64,000 nucleotides of DNA from Gramella sp. MAR_2010_147 (GTDB lineage: Bacteria > Bacteroidota > Bacteroidia > Flavobacteriales > Flavobacteriaceae). Positions 54,819 through 62,688 of the stretch are shown here, piece by piece (within the stretch, counting starts at the first letter, position 1; each line of letters begins with the position of its first letter). Below the pieces are notes generated by a model. The model worked only from the letters and a program-made list of their open reading frames with translations, searched no databases and was not told the DNA's origin. The stretch spans positions 1,178,001-1,242,000 of the forward strand of contig NZ_LT629741.1 of NCBI RefSeq assembly GCF_900105135.1, in the 5' to 3' direction. The position numbers and the translations under genes are program-made.

Positions 54819-55821
54819 AACGTTTACCGATAAGATCCTTTTAGTTTTGAAGGGTCTTGCCATGGGGGCCGCGAATAAAGTTCCGGGAGTCTCTGGTGGT
54901 GTGGTAGCGTTCGTTGCAGGTTTTTATGAAGAGTTTATTTATTCCCTCCAAAAAGTAAATTTAAAAGCATTTAAACTTCTTATCTCAGGGAGATTTAAAA
55001 GTCTGTATCAGTATATCAACGGTAAGTTTTTGAGTCTGTTGATTTTGGGTATGCTTATTAGCTATTTCAGTGTTTCAAAAATCCTGGACTATCTAATTGT
55101 TCATTATGAATTGTATGTCTGGTCTGGTTTTTTCGGAATGATCATCGGTTCTATTTACTATATAAGCAGGGATTTTGATGAATGGGACAAAAACTCTATT
55201 CTTTTTGCAGTTTTAGGAATTTTTGGAGGAATTGCCATTAGCTTTTTGGAACCGGCTAGAGAGAACGATAATCTCTGGTTTGTATTTATATGTGGAATGA
55301 TTAGCGTTTCAGGAATGACCCTTCCCGGGCTTTCAGGTAGTTTTATCCTCATCCTTCTTGGGAACTACGTACTATTATTAGTTGATTCTGTTAACGCTCT
55401 ATATGATACTATTGCTGAAATTATTTTATTAGATTTCAGTTTTACAGGAGACGCAGAAAGACTGCGTATGCTTCGGGTTTTAATTGTTTTCGCAGCAGGC
55501 TCGCTGGCAGGTCTCGTATCTTTATCACACCTGCTTGGCTATGTTCTAAAGAAAAGAAAGAAAGAAACTTTTGCCGTAATAATTGGATTCATCACTGGTT
55601 CTCTTGGCGTGGTATGGCCCTGGAAAGAGAAGATTTATAAAGTGAATGAATTAGGCGAAACGCTTATAGACAGGGAGGGGCATCAAATAATTGATAATTA
55701 TGACAGGTACTGGCCAGAGCTATATACTCCAGAAACCTGGCTTGCTTTCCTATTTATAATAGTCGGAATTTTTATCGTACTCGGTCTTGCCTGGTATGAA
55801 AACAGAAATTTAAAATCATGA
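54805..55821 (+). CDS. DUF368-family membrane protein (second of two)
   Basis: 338 residues with the same topology as the preceding protein: GLAMGAANKVPGVSGGVVAF near the start and LPGLSGSFILILLGNYVLLL in the middle. It diverges in loops and has a longer C-terminal loop (KVNELGETLIDREGHQ). The two genes overlap by 14 bases, and this one overlaps aroE by 4 (ATGA). Paralogous neighbours could form a hetero-oligomer or handle different lipid substrates. Confidence 0.9.
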   Translation: MQQTRTFTDKILLVLKGLAMGAANKVPGVSGGVVAFVAGFYEEFIYSLQKVNLKAFKLLISGRFKSLYQYINGKFLSLLILGMLISYFSVSKILDYLIVHYELYVWSGFFGMIIGSIYYISRDFDEWDKNSILFAVLGIFGGIAISFLEPARENDNLWFVFICGMISVSGMTLPGLSGSFILILLGNYVLLLVDSVNALYDTIAEIILLDFSFTGDAERLRMLRVLIVFAAGSLAGLVSLSHLLGYVLKKRKKETFAVIIGFITGSLGVVWPWKEKIYKVNELGETLIDREGHQIIDNYDRYWPELYTPETWLAFLFIIVGIFIVLGLAWYENRNLKS

Positions 55822-56549
55822 GAATCTTTGGTTTAATAGGGAAAGATATAGACTACTCTTTCTCCAGAAAATATTTTTCCGAAAAATTCAAAAAAGAAAG
55901 TATAGATGCCGAATACAGGAATTTCGATATTCCGTCTATCAAAAATTTTCCTGAAATATCACAGAACAACATTGCTTCAGGGTTTAATGTCACCATTCCT
56001 TATAAAGAAACCATTATCCCCTATCTGGATCATCTTGATGCTCACGCCGAAAAAATTAAAGCGGTAAACACCATTAAATTTGAAAAAGATGGCAGTTTGT
56101 GTGGATATAATACAGACTACTGGGGATTTATGCAATCTATAAAACCACACCTGGGAGCACACCATAAAAATGCATTAATTCTAGGAACCGGAGGAGCGTC
56201 AAAAGCGATTGCGTATGCACTCGATCTACTGGATATTCAAACTGAATTTGTATCAAGGGATCCAGAAAACAACCAATTTTCTTATTCAGCTTTAACTACG
56301 AACGTACTGAATTCTCATACTCTTATTATTAACTGCACCCCGCTGGGTACTTCTCCTAATATTGAAAAATATCCGAATATTCCATTTGAATTTCTTTCAG
56401 AAAAACATCTCGTTTTTGACCTTATCTATAATCCGTCGCAGACAAAACTAATGCAACTCGCCGCTGAAAAAGGAGCGAAAACAATCAACGGACTTGCTAT
56501 GCTCGAGCAACAGGCAGAAAAATCCTGGCAAATATGGAATTCGCGATAA
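55818..56549 (+). CDS. aroE: shikimate dehydrogenase
   Basis: 243 residues, a little shorter than E. coli AroE, as usual in this group. FGLIGKDIDYSFSRKYF binds shikimate, the catalytic Lys63 is in NVTIPYKE, the paired Asp is in GYNTDYWGF, and the nucleotide motif is LGTGGASKAI. LAMLEQQAEKSWQIW closes the enzyme. It reduces 3-dehydroshikimate with NADPH in aromatic amino-acid synthesis. Translationally coupled to the DUF368 gene. Confidence 0.95.
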   Translation: MRIFGLIGKDIDYSFSRKYFSEKFKKESIDAEYRNFDIPSIKNFPEISQNNIASGFNVTIPYKETIIPYLDHLDAHAEKIKAVNTIKFEKDGSLCGYNTDYWGFMQSIKPHLGAHHKNALILGTGGASKAIAYALDLLDIQTEFVSRDPENNQFSYSALTTNVLNSHTLIINCTPLGTSPNIEKYPNIPFEFLSEKHLVFDLIYNPSQTKLMQLAAEKGAKTINGLAMLEQQAEKSWQIWNSR

Positions 56550-56664
56550 GTGCAATAATTACCTTATTTCATTCTCATAAATAAAACCAATCCCTTGTCC
56601 ATTTTTAGGGGAGTTGTTATCTTTCAGAATTAATAGACTATGAGGAACCTTAACATTGAAAGAT
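56550..56664 (+). other. intergenic leader before the DUF349 gene
   Basis: No gene is seen. An AT-rich stretch precedes the ATG at 56665. A short frame starting at the ATG at 56640 ends at a TGA at 56682 and is not considered coding. Confidence 0.4.
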
Positions 56665-56873
56665 ATGTCACAGCAAGAAAATGATAACAGCAAGAAAAAC
56701 CTTTCCCCGAAGATCTAGAAAAGAATAAGAGCGGCAAAACGCGTGAAGCAGATCCTTCACAGGAAAGTAATGAGGAAGCGCGTGATAAACCCGGGGACAA
56801 CCTAAAAACAGAAGAGTCTGAAGAGATTTCTTCAGATAAAACTGCAGCGGAATCTACAGATCATGAAGATGCA
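56665..56873 (+). other. frameshifted N-terminal part of the DUF349 gene
   Basis: The ATG at 56665 opens MSQQENDNSKKNL and runs into TAG at 56716. From 56688 on, the frame of the downstream gene is open without stop and encodes acidic sequence of the same style (PFPEDLEKNKSGKTREADP) but contains no usable start until 56874. One extra base in the A run 56695-56699 or the C run 56705-56708 would join ATG and main frame into a protein of 773 residues. Sequencing error, true mutation, or recoding are all possible. Confidence 0.7.
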
Positions 56874-57086
56874 ATGCTGCAGGAGTCGGCTACAGGTAAG
56901 GCAACTTCAAATAAAATTTCCAAAGAGAAGAAAAACCCGGATGAAGACCCTTATACCCATATGGAAGAGACCGAGGATGTTGAAAATCCGTTTTTCAAAG
57001 AACCGGAATTTAAGGGTGAGAAATCTGAAAAGAAAGAGAAACCTAAAGAGAAACTTTCGGAGTCTACAGATCATGAAGATGCAATG
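56853..57086 (+). repeat. 24-bp direct repeat within the DUF349 coding frame
   Basis: TCTACAGATCATGAAGATGC and the following AATG occur identically at 56853-56876 and 57063-57086, 210 bases (70 codons) apart and in the same frame, encoding STDHEDAM in an acidic low-complexity region. Confidence 0.9.
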
Positions 57087-58985
57087 ATTTCAGAATCTGA
57101 ATCCAGAGCAAAGAAATCTGAAGAAAACGATGATGATGAGGGCGATAGCGACCTGGGAGACGCCGTTGTAGAAGAAAACAAGAAGTCTTCTGGCAATCAT
57201 GAAGAAGATATGGATAGCGCCGTAGCAGAAGATAGTGAAGATGAGAGTGCTAACGAACGTCACGATATTGCCAAAAAAGATTATCATTCTATGAATAAAG
57301 AAGCACTGGCCGACGAGCTGGAGAGACTTCTAAAGAATGAGAAAATACAGGCGATCAAAGAACATGTTGCTGAAATTCGCGCAGAATTCAATGCGAAGTT
57401 CGATGAGGAAATGGAAGAGAAAAAAGAAGATTTTCTTGCTGATGGTGGGAACATCATAGACTTCCACTACTCCACTCCATTAAAAAAACGTTTCAATTCT
57501 TTGTATTTTGACTATAAAGAGCAACGTAATAATTATTATAAGCGCCTGAAGAAAGACCTGAATGAGAACCTTCATAAACGCCTGGAACTAATTGAGGAAT
57601 TAAAGGGACTATTGGGCGTAGAAGAAAACATCAATACCACGTATAACCATTTCAAGGAAATTCAGGATAAATGGCGTACAGCTGGGCCTATTCCAAGAGA
57701 TCGTTACAATAACGTATGGAATACCTATCACCATCACGTAGAGAATTTCTATGATTTCCTTCATCTGAACAGGGAATTCAGGGATATGGATTTCAAACAT
57801 AACCTTGAGCAAAAATTAAAGGTGATAGATCGGGCTGAAGAACTTCTTCAGGAAAATGATGTGAACCGGGCTTTTCGGGAATTACAGATGCTCCATAAAA
57901 TGTGGAAAGAAGAGCTTGGGCCGGTTGCAAAAGAATATCGAGAAGACATATGGGAAAGGTTTAGTACAGCTACTAAGAATATTCATGATAAAAGACAGGA
58001 ATATTTCAATAATCTGGACGAACATTATGAGAAAAACTGGGAGCGTAAGCAGGAGATCATTGAAAAGATTAAAGCAATAGCAGATAATGACTTTGATAAT
58101 CATAACAAGTGGCAGCAAAAGATAAAGGAGATCGAAGCTTTACGTGAAGAGTTTTTTAATGCCGGTAAAGTGCCCAGAACTAAAAATCAGGATACCTGGA
58201 CGGCTTTTAAGGAAAATGTACGCCGTTTTAATCGCAATAAGAATGCTTTTTATAAGAACCTGAAAAAAGCGCAGTATGACAACCTTGAGAAGAAAAAAGA
58301 ACTTATCAAGATAGCTGAAGACAATAAGGATAGTGACGATTTTAAAACTGTTACTCCTTTAATGAAGAAAATTCAGGCAGACTGGAAAAAGATTGGTCAT
58401 GTTCCAAGAAAGGATAGTGACAAAGTATGGAAGCAATTCAAAAAAGCCTGTAACGACTATTTTGACAGGTTACACGCTCAAAGAAACGAAGACAACAAAG
58501 AAGAAGTTGAAGCTTTTGAAAAGAAAAAAGCGATTCTTGACAAAGTGAAGGCGATAGAACTTTCAGGAACCAAAAAAGAGGATCTTGCAAAGATCAAAGA
58601 GCAAATAAACGCCTGGAAAGAAATTGGAAAGGTTCCTTATAACAAACGTTTTATCGAAGGTAAATTCAATAAGGCTTTAGATCAATTATTCAATAAAATG
58701 GATATTGACAATACTAAAGCTGAAATGATGAAATATGAGAATAAGGTTCAGGCACTGGATGATGCAGACGATGACAAGAGAATTAGGAATGAACACTATT
58801 TCTTAACCAAGAAGATCCAGGAAACCAAAGCTGAAATTAGACAGCTGGAAAATAATCTTCAGTTTTTCTCGAATGTTGATGATGATAATCCTTTAGTAAA
58901 GGAGGTTCATAAAAATATAGCGAACCATAAGGCTGATCTTGAAGTATGGAAGGAAAAACTTGAAAAAATCAAGTCGCTTTATTAA
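56874..58985 (+). CDS. DUF349-repeat protein (N-terminus probably longer)
   Basis: 703 residues from the first ATG in frame; the true protein probably began at 56665 (see the frameshift entry). Residues 1-135 are an acidic Glu/Asp/Lys/Ser-rich disordered region. About five DUF349 repeats follow, each with a W-G-P/VPR-W core: DKWRTAGPIPRDRYNNVW, MWKEELGPVAKEYREDIW, NAGKVPRTKNQDTW, DWKKIGHVPRKDSDKVW and AWKEIGKVPYNKRF. A C-terminal coiled coil ends in WKEKLEKIKSLY. DUF349 proteins are cytoplasmic, highly charged and of unknown function. The zinc-ribbon methyltransferase gene starts 10 bases downstream. Confidence 0.85.
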   Translation: MLQESATGKATSNKISKEKKNPDEDPYTHMEETEDVENPFFKEPEFKGEKSEKKEKPKEKLSESTDHEDAMISESESRAKKSEENDDDEGDSDLGDAVVEENKKSSGNHEEDMDSAVAEDSEDESANERHDIAKKDYHSMNKEALADELERLLKNEKIQAIKEHVAEIRAEFNAKFDEEMEEKKEDFLADGGNIIDFHYSTPLKKRFNSLYFDYKEQRNNYYKRLKKDLNENLHKRLELIEELKGLLGVEENINTTYNHFKEIQDKWRTAGPIPRDRYNNVWNTYHHHVENFYDFLHLNREFRDMDFKHNLEQKLKVIDRAEELLQENDVNRAFRELQMLHKMWKEELGPVAKEYREDIWERFSTATKNIHDKRQEYFNNLDEHYEKNWERKQEIIEKIKAIADNDFDNHNKWQQKIKEIEALREEFFNAGKVPRTKNQDTWTAFKENVRRFNRNKNAFYKNLKKAQYDNLEKKKELIKIAEDNKDSDDFKTVTPLMKKIQADWKKIGHVPRKDSDKVWKQFKKACNDYFDRLHAQRNEDNKEEVEAFEKKKAILDKVKAIELSGTKKEDLAKIKEQINAWKEIGKVPYNKRFIEGKFNKALDQLFNKMDIDNTKAEMMKYENKVQALDDADDDKRIRNEHYFLTKKIQETKAEIRQLENNLQFFSNVDDDNPLVKEVHKNIANHKADLEVWKEKLEKIKSLY

Positions 58986-58995
58986 ATAAAAAAAT

Positions 58996-59622
58996 ATGCC
59001 TTGCAGTTTATGCAATTGTGCCACCCAGTATTTCGAAGTTATTAAAGACCGGGAATATGTGCAATGTATAGATTGTAAGGCAGTTTTGCTTTCTCCAGAA
59101 AATCATCTTTCTCCACAAGCAGAAAAATCCAGGTATATTCTTCACAACAACGATGTAAATGATCCCGGATATATACATTTTGTGAAACCTGTAATTGAAC
59201 AGATAAAATCAGATTTTAGTCCAAGTTCAAATGGACTTGACTTTGGCTGCGGCACCGGACCTGTGATTACTTCTGAATTAAAAAAATCTGGTTTTCAAAT
59301 TAAACTTTACGATCCCTATTTTCAGCCCAATAAAAAAGTGCTGGATACTACGTTTGATTTTATTATTTGTTGTGAAGTGATAGAACACTTTCAAAATCCC
59401 TATAAAGAATTTGAACTATTATACTCTATACTAAAACCAGGGGGTAAATTATATTGTAAGACCGGGATTTGGAGTGATACTATAGATTTTCAGAACTGGC
59501 ACTATAAAGATGATAAAACTCATGTGATTTTCTACAGCATCGAGAGCTTAGAGTGGATCAGAAAAAATCTGAATTTCAGTTCTCTAGAGATTCAGGATAA
59601 ATTTTTCATTTTTACTGCCTGA
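58996..59622 (+). CDS. zinc-ribbon class I methyltransferase
   Basis: 208 residues. An N-terminal four-cysteine knuckle (CSLCNC at residues 3-8, then CIDCKA) probably binds zinc. It is followed by a Methyltransf_23-type domain with LDFGCGTGPV, EVIEHFQNPYKEF and LKPGGKLYCKTGI. Substrate unknown. Its TGA abuts the reversed stop of convergent mazG with no base between, forming TGATCA, so the two genes end on each other and no terminator fits. Confidence 0.85.
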   Translation: MPCSLCNCATQYFEVIKDREYVQCIDCKAVLLSPENHLSPQAEKSRYILHNNDVNDPGYIHFVKPVIEQIKSDFSPSSNGLDFGCGTGPVITSELKKSGFQIKLYDPYFQPNKKVLDTTFDFIICCEVIEHFQNPYKEFELLYSILKPGGKLYCKTGIWSDTIDFQNWHYKDDKTHVIFYSIESLEWIRKNLNFSSLEIQDKFFIFTA

Positions 59623-60396
59623 TCATTGCTTTTTAGCCTCGTTCCAGAAAACATCCATTTCAGCCAGCGTCATATCTTTCAAAGCTTTATTATTTTCTCT
59701 AGCCTTCCCTTCAAGGTACTGAAATCGTTTAATAAACTTTTTATTAGTACGCTCTAAGGCGTTTTCCGGGTTTACATTAAGAAAACGGGCATAATTGATC
59801 ATAGAAAAGAGAACATCGCCAAATTCAGCCTCAATTTCATCCTGATTGTCCTCCTGTACTTCATGTTGCAGTTCCTCCAGCTCTTCCTTTAGTTTATCAA
59901 AAACCTGTTGTGGTTCTTCCCAGTCAAAACCCACTCCCGCGACTTTATCCTGAATTCGATTCGCCTTTACAATGGATGGCAATGATTTTGGAACGCCTTC
60001 CAACACGCTTTTTTTACCTTCTTTAAGTTTAAGGTTTTCCCAGTTGCGTTTTACATCCTCTTCATTAGCGACCTCAACATCGCCATAAATGTGCGGATGC
60101 CTGTCTATTAACTTATCACAAATGGAATTCGCGACATCGGCAATATCAAAATCATTGGTTTCACTTCCTATTTTCGAGTAAAAGACAAGATGTAAAAGCA
60201 CGTCACCCAGCTCTTTTTTGATTTCCTGCATGTCCTTATCAAGGATCGCATCGCCCAGCTCATAGGTCTCTTCAATGGTAAGATGTCTTAAGGACTCCAT
60301 GGTTTGTTTTCTATCCCAGGGGCACTGCTCCCTCAGTTCATCCATGATGGTCAATAACCTATCAAATGCTTTTAGCTGGTCTTCTCTGGAATTCAT
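59623..60396 (-). CDS. mazG: nucleoside triphosphate pyrophosphohydrolase MazG
   Basis: 257 residues from the ATG at 60396 (MNSREDQLKAFDRLL, the family N-terminus). An upstream in-frame ATG at 60456 would lie inside the tRNA-His terminator. Two MazG domains are present: LREQCPWDRKQT with EETYELGDAI and LGDVLLHLVFYSKI, then EELEELQ with EAEFGDVLFSMINYAR. It hydrolyses NTPs to NMP and pyrophosphate, clearing damaged nucleotides and in E. coli lowering (p)ppGpp signalling. Confidence 0.93.
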   Translation of the reverse strand: MNSREDQLKAFDRLLTIMDELREQCPWDRKQTMESLRHLTIEETYELGDAILDKDMQEIKKELGDVLLHLVFYSKIGSETNDFDIADVANSICDKLIDRHPHIYGDVEVANEEDVKRNWENLKLKEGKKSVLEGVPKSLPSIVKANRIQDKVAGVGFDWEEPQQVFDKLKEELEELQHEVQEDNQDEIEAEFGDVLFSMINYARFLNVNPENALERTNKKFIKRFQYLEGKARENNKALKDMTLAEMDVFWNEAKKQ

Positions 60397-60454
60397 GCGG
60401 AAATGATTTTGGTAAAAATAGGATTTCAATGATGGAAATTTGAAAATTTTCCAC

Positions 60455-60486
60455 AAAAAAAGCTTCCCATTTCTGAGAAGCTTTGC
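60455..60486 (-). terminator. intrinsic terminator of tRNA-His
   Basis: On the minus strand AAAGCTTCTC pairs with GGGAAGCTTT (one G-U) around AGAAAT, followed by a T run. It begins a few bases after the tRNA 3' end. Confidence 0.85.
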
Positions 60487-60491
60487 TTAAG

Positions 60492-60566
60492 GGTGGAAGA
60501 CCGGTTTCGAACCGGCGACCTCCGGAACCACAATCCGGCGCTCTAACCAGCTGAGCTACAACCACC
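60492..60566 (-). tRNA. tRNA-His (anticodon GTG) with an unusual acceptor stem
   Basis: The minus strand folds with the anticodon loop TTGTGGT (GTG), stem CCGGA/TCCGG, and T arm GCCGG/CCGGT. It shows the His identity pair G-1:C73, encoded in the DNA. The acceptor arms are GTGGTTG and CTTCCAC: positions 5:68 and 6:67 are U-U mismatches, while the other five pairs are normal. CCA is not encoded. The remaining cloverleaf and the strong terminator argue that the gene is expressed. Confidence 0.9.
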
Positions 60567-60626
60567 ATTTGATTAGCGGATGCAAATGTAAGTTATTTCA
60601 ACTATTTCGCAAAGATTTTTTTTCAA

Positions 60627-61343
60627 TTAAATAAGATCGAATATAGAATCTACCGCAACATTTCGTTCCACATTAAAACCTTCAGCATGTTCTGTATTAA
60701 TAAGTCTCCCCATATCCTGCGCCCGGTAAGTAATGCTATCCAGAAAGTTACTGCTTGAAATTGGTGTTTGTGGCTCCTTGCTATTCTCATCAAAAAACTG
60801 CGAACGATACGCTAAAACAGATTCCAGTTTTTTATCTAAATATCCCGAAATATCCACCACAAAATCAGGCTGAAGATTTTTCCATTGTATATAATGGTAT
60901 ACATGCTTTGGCCTCCACGCCGCCTGTTTGTTCCCATTCATGATCGTTTCAATTTTAGGCAAACCACTTAGAAAACAAGCCTCACTAACTAATTTTGCTC
61001 CTTTTCCATGATCTATATGCCGGTCTTCAACAGCATTGCAAAGAACAATTTCAGGTTTGTATTTTCTAATAATTTTGATGATCTCCAGTTTATGAGCGGT
61101 ATTATTTTCAAAGAAAGCATCACTAAATTCCAAATTGTGACGCATTTTTACGCCTAAAATTTCTGCTGCTGCTTTAGCCTCTTCATCTCTTATTTCTGCG
61201 GAACCCCTTGTACCCAGTTCTCCCCTGGTCAGATCCAGTATACCTACTTTTTTTCCACGATCTACTTCCTTAGCTATCGTTCCTGAGCAGCTTAGTTCCA
61301 CATCATCTGGATGTGCTCCCACTGCCAGTATATCTAATATCAT
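60627..61343 (-). CDS. bshB1: bacillithiol biosynthesis deacetylase BshB1
   Basis: 238 residues of the PIG-L/LmbE deacetylase family. The zinc motif AHPDD is at residues 10-14, and the later ligand region is NAVEDRHIDHGKGA. YRAQDMGRLINTEHAEGF near the end is typical of BshB1. It removes the acetyl group from GlcNAc-malate in bacillithiol synthesis. It lies 18 bases after the Cys/Met enzyme gene, so the two are co-transcribed, which is consistent with the need for cysteine in the last BSH step. Confidence 0.93.
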   Translation of the reverse strand: MILDILAVGAHPDDVELSCSGTIAKEVDRGKKVGILDLTRGELGTRGSAEIRDEEAKAAAEILGVKMRHNLEFSDAFFENNTAHKLEIIKIIRKYKPEIVLCNAVEDRHIDHGKGAKLVSEACFLSGLPKIETIMNGNKQAAWRPKHVYHYIQWKNLQPDFVVDISGYLDKKLESVLAYRSQFFDENSKEPQTPISSSNFLDSITYRAQDMGRLINTEHAEGFNVERNVAVDSIFDLI

Positions 61344-61361
61344 ATATCTATTTTCTAATTC

Positions 61362-62510
61362 TTACTTTGTTTTATTTATTGCCTGAGTAAGATCTTCTAT
61401 CAGATCTTCAGCCTCTTCAATCCCTACTGAAAATCTCAATAAATTATCTTTTATGCCTTGTTTTTTTCTTCCTTCTTCACTTAACAATCCATGTGAGGTT
61501 TTAGATGGAAGTAAAATTGTACTCTCTACACCCGCAAGACTCATCGATGGTTTTATTAGCTGAAGCGCTTTCATAAACTGGGAAGCGTTAAGCTTTTCAT
61601 CTAATTCAAAAGACAGCATTCCGCCAAATCCTTTCATTTGCTTTTTTGCTAATTCATGATCTGGATGATCTTTTAATCCCGGATAATAAACATTGGAAAC
61701 ATCAGCATGAGAATTTAAAAATTCAGCAAGTTTCATGGCATTTTCATTTTGAGCTTTCACTCTAATCCCCATGGTTTTAATACTTCGTTCTAATAACCAG
61801 ACCGTATAATCGCTCAAACTGCCACCAAAATTCTTGGCCATCTGGAAAATTCGCTCAATGTTTTCTTCGGAAGAAATAACGGTACCCGCGAGAATATCAC
61901 TATGCCCCCCCATATATTTTGTAGCCGAGTGTATCACTACATCAATTCCAAAATCTATCGGATTTTGATTTACCGGTGAGGCAAAGGTATTATCTATCAT
62001 ACTTACCAGTCCGTGCTCTTTTGCCAGTTTCGCAACTGCCTCCATATCTGTGATGCGCAGCAACGGATTCGAAGGTGTTTCTATATAGATCACCTTTGTA
62101 TTTTCCTTTATTTCAGCTTTTAAGGAATCTGCTTTAGCATCTTTTGCAAAGCTATATTCAATTCCAAATTTATCAAATTCTTCAGTTGCCAGATTACTGG
62201 TGCCACCATAAAGCGAATCCTGAAACACCACATGATCACCAGCCTTTAAAAAAGCCATTAAGGATGTACTCACTGCTGCCATTCCGCTTCCAAATATTAA
62301 AGAAGCTTCACCATGCTCTAAAGCTGTCATTTTTCTAGCCAGGGCTACCTGGTTGGGGGTATTGAAATATCTTGGATATCGTTTTGTTTCAACCTCTTCA
62401 AAAGCATAAGAAGTAGACATATATAATGGGGACACTGCCCCCTTAAATTCCTTGTCTTCCAGTTCTCCTATATGCGTGCAAATTGTGTTGATTCCTTTGG
62501 TCTTGCTCAT
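61362..62510 (-). CDS. trans-sulfuration PLP enzyme (cystathionine gamma-synthase/lyase type)
   Basis: 382 residues of the Cys/Met-metabolism PLP family. The PLP lysine is in HSATKYMGGHSDI, and FGSGMAAVSTSLMAF plus ETPSNPLLRITD bind cofactor and substrate. The C-terminal SLAGVESTILLPSKTSHG matches gamma-synthases, gamma-lyases and related enzymes. The reaction direction cannot be told from sequence. Position before bshB1 favours a role in cysteine or homocysteine supply. Confidence 0.9.
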   Translation of the reverse strand: MSKTKGINTICTHIGELEDKEFKGAVSPLYMSTSYAFEEVETKRYPRYFNTPNQVALARKMTALEHGEASLIFGSGMAAVSTSLMAFLKAGDHVVFQDSLYGGTSNLATEEFDKFGIEYSFAKDAKADSLKAEIKENTKVIYIETPSNPLLRITDMEAVAKLAKEHGLVSMIDNTFASPVNQNPIDFGIDVVIHSATKYMGGHSDILAGTVISSEENIERIFQMAKNFGGSLSDYTVWLLERSIKTMGIRVKAQNENAMKLAEFLNSHADVSNVYYPGLKDHPDHELAKKQMKGFGGMLSFELDEKLNASQFMKALQLIKPSMSLAGVESTILLPSKTSHGLLSEEGRKKQGIKDNLLRFSVGIEEAEDLIEDLTQAINKTK

Positions 62511-62657
62511 AAACTCTTTTTAAGAAAATTGAGCCCTAATGTACTAAGAATTCTTATAAATCCAGTTTTACCAGCAATTCTGAATGGGAGAATGAAAACA
62601 GAAGTTAATTAAAGTTAAACCTTACCCCCTAACTCTGGTGTTCACTTGATTTTTCGG

Positions 62658-62665
62658 TACCTTTC
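62658..62665 (+). promoter_or_regulatory. candidate -7 promoter box (TACCTTTC)
   Basis: One base off TAnnTTTG, 23 bases before the ATG at 62689. Confidence 0.4.
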
Positions 62666-62688
62666 AGTTTAAATAAAAAATTGAACAA

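Noticed and set aside
56691..56709. Programmed -1 frameshift at G AAA AAC in the DUF349 leader
   Set aside because: Not accepted as a call: P-site re-pairing on GAA is poor and no stimulatory hairpin or pseudoknot is evident; a simple indel is more likely. Kept as an open option in the finding.
62511..62688. SAM or other riboswitch before the trans-sulfuration gene
   Set aside because: The divergent intergenic region is 178 bases and shows no conserved stems or terminator-antiterminator pair that I can recognise.
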